Assembly: GCA_964571135.1 (NCBI GenBank)
Contig: CAZMZW010000001.1
Coordinates: forward strand, 597,081 to 661,080
From: CAZMZW01 sp964571135
Lineage (GTDB): Bacteria > Chloroflexota > Anaerolineae > Anaerolineales > Anaerolineaceae
Direction of reading: 5' to 3'
Length of the DNA: 64,000 bases
Shown piece by piece: positions 49,660-59,800 of this stretch. Positions within the stretch are counted from its first letter, which is position 1, and each line of letters opens with the position of its first letter. Both the position numbers and the translations under genes were made by a program. A model generated the notes under the pieces. That model had not been told where the DNA came from. It worked only from the letters and a program-made list of their open reading frames with translations, and searched no databases.

Positions 49660-52098
49660 TTATTTTTCTTTTTTAAATATTATTTCTTTTTTCTTTTCGT
49701 CAAGATCTATCAATATCTTGTCGCCATTCTTAAAATCATTTGCCAAAATACTAATTGATAATGGGCTTTCGATTAATTTTTGAAGGGTTCGTTTGAGAGG
49801 CCTGGCTCCAAAATTTTCATCGTAGCCAACGTTCGCTAAAAATTCACGTGCTTTATCGGTCAATTCTACAGTGATCCCATGTTCCAGCACGCGGCCTTCC
49901 ACTTCTTTCATCTGTAAGCCCACGATCTTCACCATTTGCTCACGAGTGAGTGGTGAAAAAATGATTACCTCATCAATTCGGTTCAAAAATTCAGGACGGA
50001 AAGTAGCTTTAAGGGCTTTTTCAATTTTTTCGTGGGATTCACGATCTTCATCGGTACCTTCGCTTTGCAAAAACCCCAGTGTTCCACCTTTTTTAATGAA
50101 TTCTGTACCCAGGTTACTCGTCATAATTATGATCGTATTCCGAAAATCGATCATCCGGCCCTGGCCATCAGACATGCGTCCATCATCCAGGATTTGCAGA
50201 AGCGAATTCCAAACCTCGGGATGAGCTTTTTCAATTTCATCAAAGAGAATGACCCGATAAGGGCGCCGGCGGACAGCTTCTGTCAATTGACCGCCTTCCT
50301 CATACCCTACATAACCGGGTGGGGCACCGAATAGGCGAGATGCAGTATGTTGTTCACGGTATTCACTCATATCTAACCGTACCAAGGCATCTTCATCATC
50401 AAACATAAATTCAGCCAGAGCCTTGGCAAGTTCAGTTTTTCCTACTCCGGAAGGTCCAATAAAAATGAAGGACCCGATCGGGCGGCGAGGATCTTTGAGG
50501 CCTGAGCGTGAACGGCGAATGGCATCAGCCACAGCATGAATGGCTTCTTCCTGACCTATGATTCGTTCATGCAATTTTTCTTCCATCTTCAATAATCGGT
50601 CAGCTTCAGATTGCATCATTTGGTTAACAGGGATGCCAGTCCATTGTGACACAACTTCAGCAATGTCATTTTCTTCCACAACCTCATCCAGTTTGTGTTC
50701 AGCTTCCCATTTATCCCGTTTCTGGGTAAATTCAGTTTCCAAACGCAGGCGCTCGGCTTTCTTGCGCGCTGCGCTTTCGTAGTCTCGGGCTGTACCAGCC
50801 TGTTCTTCTTCAGACCGTAATCGCTCCATTTCAATTTTCAATTTTTTTAAGTCAGGCGGCATGGAATATAATGCCACTCTTAATTTTGCAGCAGCTTCAT
50901 CCATCAAGTCAATCGCTTTATCAGGCAGGAAACGGTCAGTGACATATCGGGATGAAAGGCGGGCGGCAGCTTCCAGGGCTGCATCGGTGAAATTGACTTT
51001 GTGATGAGCTTCGTAACGATCCCGCAGACCTTTGAGCATCTGAATTGTTTCATCTATGCTTGGTTCCTCAACAAAAACTGGGGCAAAACGCCTTTCGAGG
51101 GCGGCATCCTTTTCTATGTATTTTTGAAATTCATCTGATGTGGTAGCACCAATACACTGTAATTCGCCACGAGCCAGGGCAGGTTTTAACATGTTCGAGG
51201 CATCCATGGCACCCTGGGCTGCGCCAGCGCCCACAACGGTATGTAGTTCATCAATAAAAAGGATCACTTCACCAGCGGATTTTTGCACTTCTTCAATGGA
51301 TGCTTTTAACCGCTCTTCAAATTCACCCCGAAATTTTGACCCGGCGATCATTGCACCCAGATCCAGGGAAATGACTTTTTTACCCGAAAGAATTTCAGGC
51401 ACATCATTCGAAGCGATCTTTTGGGCTAATCCCTCAACAATTGCGGTTTTACCAACTCCGGCTTCCCCAATCAGCACAGGGTTATTCTTTGTTCGTCGTG
51501 AAAGAATTTGGATCACTCGAAGAATTTCTTTATCTCTTCCAATAACAGGATCCAGTTTGTTTTCAATGGCAAGTTTGGTCAGGTTGCGGGAATATTTCTC
51601 GAGAGTACGGAAACGTCCTTCTGAACGGGAATCGCTGGATTTTTGCCCCCCATGTTCTTGCATCACATAATCCATCACCTTTTGATGATCTAAGCCGAAT
51701 TCCTGTAAAAGGCGTGCAGCAGGAGTATTTTGTTCAGAAAGCATCGCCAGAAAAAGATGTTCAGCCCCAATAAATTGCATTCCCAACTTGGTCGACTCTT
51801 CATTGGCGATTTCCAGAATTCGTTTTACCCGCGGGGTAATGAATATCTGGCCGGATCCTCCACTGAAAATACTTGCTCGTGAACTGTTCTGTAGAAGGTT
51901 CTCAAGCTTTTGTTCAAAGTCATTCACATTGACTTTTAATCCTTCCAGGATCTTGGAGACCGTTCCCTGAGCAGATTCAATCAGAGCTAAAAGAATATGC
52001 TCTGTGTCAATCTGATTATGGCCAAAACGTTGGATGAGTTCAGCGGCCCGCTTGGCCACCTGTTCAGCTTCCCCATTAAATTTATCAAAATGCATCAT
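49660..52098 (-). CDS. clpC: ATP-dependent Clp protease ATP-binding subunit ClpC
   Basis: The 812-residue AAA+ unfoldase has two N-terminal Clp_N repeats (1-145). The first ATPase site is GEAGVGKTAIVEG (about 205), the middle coiled-coil domain is MERLRSEEEQAGTARDYESAARK (about 420-480), and the second is GPSGVGKTELAKAL (about 545). The ClpP-binding loop LGF is visible in GGTLGFLQSE, so it likely partners ClpP. It unfolds proteins for degradation or repair. The second of two adjacent ATG codons could also be the start. No ctsR-mcsAB genes are adjacent. Confidence 0.95.
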   Translation of the reverse strand: MMHFDKFNGEAEQVAKRAAELIQRFGHNQIDTEHILLALIESAQGTVSKILEGLKVNVNDFEQKLENLLQNSSRASIFSGGSGQIFITPRVKRILEIANEESTKLGMQFIGAEHLFLAMLSEQNTPAARLLQEFGLDHQKVMDYVMQEHGGQKSSDSRSEGRFRTLEKYSRNLTKLAIENKLDPVIGRDKEILRVIQILSRRTKNNPVLIGEAGVGKTAIVEGLAQKIASNDVPEILSGKKVISLDLGAMIAGSKFRGEFEERLKASIEEVQKSAGEVILFIDELHTVVGAGAAQGAMDASNMLKPALARGELQCIGATTSDEFQKYIEKDAALERRFAPVFVEEPSIDETIQMLKGLRDRYEAHHKVNFTDAALEAAARLSSRYVTDRFLPDKAIDLMDEAAAKLRVALYSMPPDLKKLKIEMERLRSEEEQAGTARDYESAARKKAERLRLETEFTQKRDKWEAEHKLDEVVEENDIAEVVSQWTGIPVNQMMQSEADRLLKMEEKLHERIIGQEEAIHAVADAIRRSRSGLKDPRRPIGSFIFIGPSGVGKTELAKALAEFMFDDEDALVRLDMSEYREQHTASRLFGAPPGYVGYEEGGQLTEAVRRRPYRVILFDEIEKAHPEVWNSLLQILDDGRMSDGQGRMIDFRNTIIIMTSNLGTEFIKKGGTLGFLQSEGTDEDRESHEKIEKALKATFRPEFLNRIDEVIIFSPLTREQMVKIVGLQMKEVEGRVLEHGITVELTDKAREFLANVGYDENFGARPLKRTLQKLIESPLSISILANDFKNGDKILIDLDEKKKEIIFKKEK

Positions 52099-52256
52099 AG
52101 GTTTTAACCTTTGTTTGTTCTATTTTTTTGAGATTATACATCAGTAAATTCTATTATCGAATAAACCTTAATTAATAGTTTATATGAAATTTCTAAAAAT
52201 AATATAAGAATAATCAATCTGAATCCATACAGCACAAAAGAGTAAAATCAACTGAA

Positions 52257-53216
52257 ATGATTGAAAAACCAAATTTCGTGTTTCAAAGATTGGATAAAAC
52301 CAAAGACATTGGTCAGATGGCAGATTTGATTGATCTATGTTTTGGGCAGCAAATGGACCCGGATGGAAAAAAATACCTAAACTATTTACGAAATTTAGCC
52401 AGGCAGAATCATTCTCTTGTTGCATTATTTGAAGGTTCAATAAGCTCCTCCCCATCCATTGATGGGTTTGTATGTAAAGCAAATGATAGATTGATTGGAA
52501 ATGTAAATATTTCTCCTTATCAGGACGGTAAGGAAAGATTTTTATTTATCTCAAATGTGGCTGTGCATCCCGATTTTCGTAATCAGGGTGTAGCCAAACA
52601 ACTAATTAAAAAAGCGATCGATTTTGGATTTCAGTTTCACTTCTCCTCTGTCTGGCTGCAAGTGCGGAAGGAAAATGAGATCGCCTATCGCGTCTATTCC
52701 TCAATAGGGTTTAAGGATGAGGGAATTCGGGATACCTGGATCATTCAACCAACATCTTTATACAAAGATGAGAAGGCACCTTTTGTGCTCATCAATAGGC
52801 GAAGAAAGGAGGATTGGCACAAGCAAGAAGAATGGTTGAATAACATTTACCCAGTGGAAATAAGATGGCAACTGGAAACCAACCCCTTGAATTTTAGACC
52901 GCAGATTTTGCAGTCGATTAAAAATGCAATAAATGGCCGAATTTTCTTACATTGGTCAATTGTCTTTCAACAGCAATTGGTGGGTGTATTCACGTGGCAG
53001 CCATCTTTTCGTTTTGCAGATCAGCTCTGGTTGGCAGTGAAGATCGGATTTGAGGATCAAATAATAGATAATGCCTTCCCATTTATCCAAAGACAACTCA
53101 TGCAGAAAAAACCACTGATGCTTGATCTTCCTGAGGGGCTCGGCGAAAAAGTGCTACCCAGGGTTGGATTCGAAAAGATGCATACATTAAGATGGATGAA
53201 AAGACAAATTAACTAG
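52257..53216 (+). CDS. GNAT N-acetyltransferase with a second, degenerate GNAT-like half
   Basis: The 319-residue protein has a GNAT domain at about 1-160 with LFISNVAVHPDFRNQGVAKQLIKKAIDFG, the acetyl-CoA pyrophosphate-binding motif QxGVAK, and NEIAYRVYSSIGFKDEG. Residues 165-319 have the size and secondary-structure order of another GNAT unit but keep no clear motif A. Tandem-GNAT proteins of this kind acetylate small molecules or peptides. The substrate is unknown. It converges on the NHL-repeat gene, 12 bases away. Confidence 0.8.
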   Translation: MIEKPNFVFQRLDKTKDIGQMADLIDLCFGQQMDPDGKKYLNYLRNLARQNHSLVALFEGSISSSPSIDGFVCKANDRLIGNVNISPYQDGKERFLFISNVAVHPDFRNQGVAKQLIKKAIDFGFQFHFSSVWLQVRKENEIAYRVYSSIGFKDEGIRDTWIIQPTSLYKDEKAPFVLINRRRKEDWHKQEEWLNNIYPVEIRWQLETNPLNFRPQILQSIKNAINGRIFLHWSIVFQQQLVGVFTWQPSFRFADQLWLAVKIGFEDQIIDNAFPFIQRQLMQKKPLMLDLPEGLGEKVLPRVGFEKMHTLRWMKRQIN

Positions 53217-53228
53217 CATTTGTCTTTT

Positions 53229-56200
53229 CTATGGTAAAGGTTGAGATTGCAGATCATTAAAAGCCATTAAGATATTACTGGCGGCGTCGCTGACCCATAA
53301 TCGACCCATTGAATCGAATTTAAGGTCAACCGGTTGGCTGGAAATATCTTCCGATAAATTAAAACCGGTCCATCCATGAATAAATTCACCTTGCGTTGAA
53401 AATTCAAGAATCCGGGATCCTTCAGGGTCGGATAGGAAGATATTCCCAGTTGGACTTACAGTGATGAAAGGTTTGTTGTTTGTGGATTGACCAAACCATC
53501 CAATAACGTCCCAACTGGTGGCGTATGAAAAGGTTAATCCAGTTTGGTCTGGTTGGAAAACTTGAACCCGACGGTTCCACGTGTCAGTAATATAGATCTT
53601 GCCTTTATTATCCATTGTGATCCCAACAGGTTCATCCAGATTGCCAACATCCAGACCGGCTGATCCAAATTCGCTTAAATAATTACCATCACTATCATAG
53701 ATCACTATCCGTTTATTCCCGGTATCAGTTACAAATACTTTCCCATCTTTATCGACAATAATCCCACGTGGACCGTATAATCCTTGAGGGTTTGAACCAA
53801 TATTGTAAGTACCCCACATGCGAATAAATTCCCCAAGGGGAGAAAATTTCTGGATGCGATAATTCCAGGTATCAGTTACATATATGGAACCGTCCGGCCC
53901 AACGGCAATCCCCCATGGTTCATTAAATGTGCCTGCCGGTGCTGAGCCATCAATAATATTGGCATACGTTCCCCAGGAATTAATCAATTTGCCATCAGTC
54001 GCGAAATGTTGAATTCGGTTGTTGTGGGAATCAGCGACGTAGATACTATCATCCGCTGCGATCGCGATTCCACGCGGTGCTGCCAGCAGACCAGGTGCAT
54101 TACCACCGCCAGATATAATTTGACTGGGTTGAATTTCTAATGTTTTTTCGATATAAGGGTCTGTTGTTTGAGTTATTGACGTGGAAGCACCAAGATTCCA
54201 GATCTGCGCGGCAATATCTTTACGAATATAAAGACGCATTTTTTCAGCAGGTGACCAATTCTCGAGGGTAAGACTTGGATTATTCGTTTTTTGCGCATAA
54301 AGTGAATAATCACGATTAAGCCAAATATTAAACAAAGCCTGGCGCATTTCACCATTACTGATGGCGTCCCAAACCCGCTGCGGGGTTAAGTTGTAATAAT
54401 CCATCATCGGCCACCATAAGCGCATATATTCATAAGAGTAATAATTATTTCGAATCAAGGGATCCAGTTTGGAATAATTGGCTTGACCCGCTACGATAAC
54501 TGGTGATTCCTCCAGACTTTTTGTGGGGTTTTCCGAAAAATCAACCCTGTTGGGAAAATGACGAAAATACCACCAAAATGGATAGCGGGAATGGTTATCA
54601 TAAGCAACTTTAATTCCCAGGCCAAGTGTGGTTCGCTGGGAAATCTCTTCTATCTGGGACAATATTTCTTTTGGCCCCGGTGCGGCATGTGCATATACCA
54701 GAAATTCAGTCGGGAGATCATAATTGACAAATGAGGCGAAATAGGCCGCACGGGCAGTCAATAAGGTCATCAGACAAAAAACAGCCAGGATTAATAATTG
54801 CCCGATCCGATTTACCCTCCATTTTTTGGTGAAATAAAAAACAGCATAGGCAAGTGCTCCAGTTAAAAGAAGAGCAAACAGGAAATAATTTGTCTGTTGT
54901 AATTGTTGCTGGGTTTTACCCTGGAAGGGCGGTTGATTACCTAATAGGATGACAAAAAGGTTACCCAGGGAAATCATAAAAAGAATGGCAGCTAATAATG
55001 CTAACCAGAACTTTTTTGAATTACGATGAGTGTATATTTGGTTAAACAGAAAGCCAATCGACCAACCTGCACACAGAAGCATGGCCAGTACGATATGAAC
55101 GGTTAACCAGGGCATTTTTTCTCCAGCAATGGAGAATGCGAGCAGACTTACAAAACTCCAAAACAAGAGGAGCCATAATACTGGTGTGGGTTTACGAACA
55201 GGCTTTTTTCCTGAAATAGTTTTCTCTGTTTTTTGAACTTCTTTTTGTACCCCAAACCAAAGTTTTTTATAGTGAATACCCAAAATAAATGCAAGGATCG
55301 TACCGCAGGCAGCTAGAAATTCATAAATAGGGATCTGGATTAATGCGTAATAATATAGCGGTTGATTTCCTCTCTGCAGTCCATGCTGCGCCATCCAATA
55401 TCCTAGACCCCCAACAATTCCGGTAAAAAAACCAAACCCATTGGTAAAGATGGTCGTATAGAAAATAGTGAAAATGACATAGAAAATTGTCGCATTCTTC
55501 AACCACACTTCTTTTTTCCAGGCAGTACCAAAAATATAAGCAACACAAAATATATATAAAATAAAAAAGAAAGTTGTGTAGATGCCCATTTGGTTCGTGT
55601 AATCAATGGGGTCAATGCCTGCTAATTTGGAAAAGACAGGACTTAAAAGAGGTAAAACTAAAGTACCTGTCAGGATCAGAAGATCAAATGAACGCAAGTC
55701 ATTGAGTTCATTCCAAACTTCTTGCAGTTGTTTTCTTATCCGTATTAGCATTAAAATACCAACCACCATTGGGATAATTATTGGGAGGAAATATGGTCCG
55801 TAAGTTTGTAAGTAATTTCCTAATTGTTGAGCTGCCCCACCAAGGTTAGAAATAGGCGATGTCATTAGAGTGGCAGGTTGTAAAACTGTCTTCGAAATTC
55901 TAATGAAAAGAATAGAAATGGCTGCTGCGCCCATGAAAATGAGCACTGAAGAACCCGTATAAAAAATAAAACGAGATCGCTGACGGCTGCTTTGCCATTG
56001 ATAACGAATCAAGTCATTTAGAGCAAGCCCACCCAGGAAAAATAGCAATTCAGCTGAATATATGTAGGCGGTTTCTTTAGAACAATAATGCATGACTGTT
56101 GCGAGAGTAAGGAAATAGAGCCATTTATTTTTTCCATTCTCTAAATACCTGAGAACCGAATACAACATCACCACACCAAAAAGCATGATAAAGGCTTCAT

Positions 56201-56642
56201 TACGCGTATACCGTCCATAAAAGAGCATATATGGGGAGATCATAAAAAAGATCCCTGCCAAAATGCCCCCCACTTTTCCAAGGTATCTCCGGAAGAAGAT
56301 CAATACGAATGCTACAGCGGCCGTACTAAATAATGCGGCCGGAATTCGTGAAGTGAAGTCGTTATCTCCCAATAAAAAATAAGTGAGCGCGACAATGTGG
56401 AATTGAAATGGTCCATGCGTAACAGGATCATGCCGGTAACCTCTACCCATGTATAGGTCGTAAGATGGCACTACATGGTTGGTCTCATCATGGCTCATTA
56501 CCCGCAGATCTAAAATATAAAAACGCGAAAACAAAGTGATTAAAATGATCAACACAATCAAAACGTGTTCAAGGGTAATCTTTGATAGGAATGGAGCTAT
56601 GGGCTGTTCCAACCAGGATGAATGTCCAGAAATTTTTTTCAT
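53229..56642 (-). CDS. Agl23/GT-C-like membrane protein fused to NHL-repeat propeller
   Basis: The 1137-residue protein has two parts. Residues 1-660 hold about 12 helices with a first-loop HDETNHV (D52-E53), the acidic motif of GT-C glycosyltransferases, and match the TIGR03663 (flippase activity-associated, Agl23) pattern seen in archaea and Chloroflexota. Residues about 660-840 are an extracellular mixed domain. Residues about 845-1135 carry NHL repeats, for example PWGIAVGPDGSIYVTDTWNYRI and PVGITMDNKGKIYITDTWNRRV, which form a beta-propeller. It may transfer or present lipid-linked sugars with a propeller that recognises a partner. The role is inferred. The start has no strong Shine-Dalgarno. 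Confidence 0.85.
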   Translation of the reverse strand: MKKISGHSSWLEQPIAPFLSKITLEHVLIVLIILITLFSRFYILDLRVMSHDETNHVVPSYDLYMGRGYRHDPVTHGPFQFHIVALTYFLLGDNDFTSRIPAALFSTAAVAFVLIFFRRYLGKVGGILAGIFFMISPYMLFYGRYTRNEAFIMLFGVVMLYSVLRYLENGKNKWLYFLTLATVMHYCSKETAYIYSAELLFFLGGLALNDLIRYQWQSSRQRSRFIFYTGSSVLIFMGAAAISILFIRISKTVLQPATLMTSPISNLGGAAQQLGNYLQTYGPYFLPIIIPMVVGILMLIRIRKQLQEVWNELNDLRSFDLLILTGTLVLPLLSPVFSKLAGIDPIDYTNQMGIYTTFFFILYIFCVAYIFGTAWKKEVWLKNATIFYVIFTIFYTTIFTNGFGFFTGIVGGLGYWMAQHGLQRGNQPLYYYALIQIPIYEFLAACGTILAFILGIHYKKLWFGVQKEVQKTEKTISGKKPVRKPTPVLWLLLFWSFVSLLAFSIAGEKMPWLTVHIVLAMLLCAGWSIGFLFNQIYTHRNSKKFWLALLAAILFMISLGNLFVILLGNQPPFQGKTQQQLQQTNYFLFALLLTGALAYAVFYFTKKWRVNRIGQLLILAVFCLMTLLTARAAYFASFVNYDLPTEFLVYAHAAPGPKEILSQIEEISQRTTLGLGIKVAYDNHSRYPFWWYFRHFPNRVDFSENPTKSLEESPVIVAGQANYSKLDPLIRNNYYSYEYMRLWWPMMDYYNLTPQRVWDAISNGEMRQALFNIWLNRDYSLYAQKTNNPSLTLENWSPAEKMRLYIRKDIAAQIWNLGASTSITQTTDPYIEKTLEIQPSQIISGGGNAPGLLAAPRGIAIAADDSIYVADSHNNRIQHFATDGKLINSWGTYANIIDGSAPAGTFNEPWGIAVGPDGSIYVTDTWNYRIQKFSPLGEFIRMWGTYNIGSNPQGLYGPRGIIVDKDGKVFVTDTGNKRIVIYDSDGNYLSEFGSAGLDVGNLDEPVGITMDNKGKIYITDTWNRRVQVFQPDQTGLTFSYATSWDVIGWFGQSTNNKPFITVSPTGNIFLSDPEGSRILEFSTQGEFIHGWTGFNLSEDISSQPVDLKFDSMGRLWVSDAASNILMAFNDLQSQPLP

Positions 56643-56781
56643 TGAATTTTGTATTCCAGAATGATCTTTTATAATTTATAATAAGTTGCTTGGGTTAGTT
56701 CATATAAATTTTAATGCATAATTATAAATAGGGAAATCAATGGGGAGGAATAGTATTCTAAAAACAACTTATCCTTTTATC

Positions 56782-56810
56782 TTGACCAAAATGGTAGACA
56801 TTGTTACAAT
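56782..56810 (+). promoter_or_regulatory. rpoB promoter
   Basis: TTGACC (56782-56787) and TACAAT (56805-56810) have a 17-base spacer, close to the sigma-70 consensus. It is the clearest promoter in the window. The start codon lies 67 bases downstream. Confidence 0.85.
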
Positions 56811-56818
56811 AATTGTTT

Positions 56819-56850
56819 GCCAGCATTCCGGTCGTTTTGTGCTGGCTGGT
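56819..56850 (+). promoter_or_regulatory. Hairpin in the rpoB leader
   Basis: GCCAGCA/TGCTGGC makes a 7-base stem with a 14-base loop, followed by TGGTTTT. It lies between the promoter and the AGGAGAA ribosome binding site and could act as a leader attenuator or stabiliser. The U-run is short. Confidence 0.45.
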
Positions 56851-56877
56851 TTTAATTGAATATATCAGGAGAAATAA

Positions 56878-59800
56878 ATGACTTCAGCGTTGCCCATTAA
56901 GTCATACGCACGAATCCCGTCAATCTTAGAGTTGCCAAATTTAATTGAAGTACAGCTTGAATCCTTCCAACGTTTAAAAACGGAAGGATTGAAAGATCTT
57001 TTTAATGAGATTACACCAATTGAATCTTATAACAAAGGAATAAAACTCTATTTCCCAAGCGAGACATCCGAGAGTAAACAATTCAAACTTAAATACTGGT
57101 TTGAAGAACCTAAGAACACAATTGAAGAGTGCGTTGAACGGGACCTGACCTATGCCTGTCCATTGTATGTGTCAGTTTTAATTGCCGGGCCTGAAGTTCC
57201 TGAGCCAATCAAACAGGATATTTTCCTGGGCGATTTTCCTGAGATGACTGAAAAAGGTACTTTCATCATCAATGGAACTGAAAGAGTTGTTGTATCTCAA
57301 CTTATCCGTTCTCCGGGTGTCTATTTTAATGCACCAGTCAACCGTGCCACCGGACACCGCTTGGCCACTGCCAAGCTGATCCCGGATCGGGGTGCCTGGA
57401 TGGAATTTGAAACTCGAAAGAATGATTACATCATTCTGAAATTCAACCGTAAGCGAACTGTTCCGATCACCGTATTTTTACGAGCTCTGGCAATGGTTGA
57501 TGATGGTCTAAAAGATTCTCCAATTAAAACTGGAAAAGACGAAGAACTGATTTCTATTTTTCAGGATGTTGATAATGATCCTGACCGCCTGTTTATCATG
57601 AATACGATCAAGCAGGAACCGGAATGGACAGTGAGTGAGAAAAAACCGGTAGGCGAGGCTGCTTTATTAGAGTTCTTCCGAAAAATGCGTCCAGGGGATC
57701 CGGCAACCTTGGAGAATGCACGCGAATTTCTAACTGAACAATTATTTGATCAGCGTCATTATGATCTTGAAAAAGTGGGACGCTACAAGTTAAATCAAAA
57801 ACTTGATCTGACTTCGAAAATTCCTGTCTCTCACCGGACTATAACCAAATGGGATATGGTCTATCTAATCCGCCGCATGATCATGATTAACAATGAAGTG
57901 GAAGACAAAGATGATATTGATCATCTGGGGAATAGACGAGTAAAAACCGTAGGAGAGTTGATTCAAAACAAACTGCGCATAGGCATACGCCGTATGGAAA
58001 GAGTAATTAAGGAGAGAATGTCCATCCGTGATCAGGGCGAAATTTCTCCGATGAATTTAATCAATATCCGGCCGCTGGTAGCAGCATTGCGCGAATTCTT
58101 TGGTTCCAGCCAACTCTCACAGTTCATGGATCAGACCAATCCATTAGCAGAATTGCGCCATAAACGTACTCTTTCAGCGCTTGGTCCTGGAGGGTTACGC
58201 CGTGAAAGGGCAGGGTTTGATGTGCGCGATGTTCATCATTCGCATTATGGACGCATTTGCCCAATTGAAACGCCAGAAGGACCAAACATTGGGTTGATTG
58301 GTCGTTTGGCAAATTATGCAAGAGTTAATGAATATGGCTTCATAGAAACCCCATATCGTAAAGTACTTCGCGAACTTGAAGTTGATGATGATCGATTGAT
58401 GAATAGAAAAATTCGTGAAGCTGTTGTTTCCTCGAAGACAGATGAAATTATTGCAAAAGAAGGCGAACGAATTACGCCAGATTTATTTTCAATTATCAAG
58501 AAAGCAAAAAAAGACGGCAAAATTGCTATTGTACCTTTTGTATCCAAAGATGTTGAATTTCTATCTGCTGATGCAGAAGACAAATATATTATTGCCCAGG
58601 CAAACTCACCGCTCAATGAATTTGAAGAATTTAGTGTTGAGCAGGTTTCCAGCCGCCATCATTCTGATTTCATCAATTCGATTGTGGATAACGTTCAGTA
58701 TATGGATGTTGCCCCTCATCAGATCGTGGGTATGAGCGCATCATTAATTCCTTTCCTTGAGCATGATGATGCCAACCGGGCATTAATGGGTTCGAATATG
58801 CAGGCGCAAGCTGTCCCACTGATTCAACCTGATCTTCCAATAATTTCTACTGGTATGGAATCTTATGCCGCGCGCGATTCAGGCCAAGTTCTTACGGCCA
58901 ATGAAGATGGCGAGGTGGTATCAGTATCTGGTCGGCAAATATCGGTCCGTTCCGGAAAAGAAGTTCATACATATCACTTGCGGAAATACCAACGTTCCAA
59001 TCAAAGTACTTGTATTGATCAGCGACCGATTGTTGAAAAAGGCGATCGTGTTCATAAGGGGACTATTCTTGCTGATTCATCTTCCACAGTGGATGGTGGT
59101 CTTGCCCTTGGACAAAATGTGGTTATTGCTTTCGTATCCTGGGAAGGCGGCAATTTTGAAGACGCAATTCTTATCTCTGAGAAATTAGTCCAGGAAGACC
59201 GTTTTACTTCCATCCATATAGAAAAGTATGAAGTAGAAGCACGCGATACAAAATTAGGACCAGAGGAAATTACGCGTGATATCCCCAATGTTGGTGATGA
59301 AGCCATCAAAGATTTGGATGAAGATGGCATCATCCGCATTGGAGCTGAAGTTGAACCAAACGATATTCTTGTAGGCAAGATTACCCCGAAAGGTGAGAAA
59401 GAACTTACTCCCGAAGAAAGATTATTGAGAGCAATCTTTGGGGAAAAAGCCCGCGATGTTAAAGACACCTCACTGCGCATGCCACATGGTGAACGCGGTA
59501 AGGTGGTTGAAGTTAAAGTTTACACTCGTGATGATAATCCTGACCTTTCTGCGGGTGTTGATAAAATGGTACGTGTAGCCGTTGCGCAGCAACGAAAAAT
59601 AACAGCCGGCGATAAAATGGCCGGACGGCATGGGAACAAAGGTGTGGTTTCGAAAGTTGTTCCTGTCGAAGATATGCCATATTTAGATGATGGTACTCCG
59701 ATTGATCTCATTCTTAATCCTCTTGGCGTTCCTGGACGCATGAACATTGGTCAAGTACTTGAGACACATCTGGGGTGGGCTGCCAGCCGCTTGGGGTTTA

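Noticed and set aside
58118..58190. Rifampicin-resistance substitutions in rpoB
   Set aside because: The Asp, His and Ser residues of the drug pocket are all the sensitive type.
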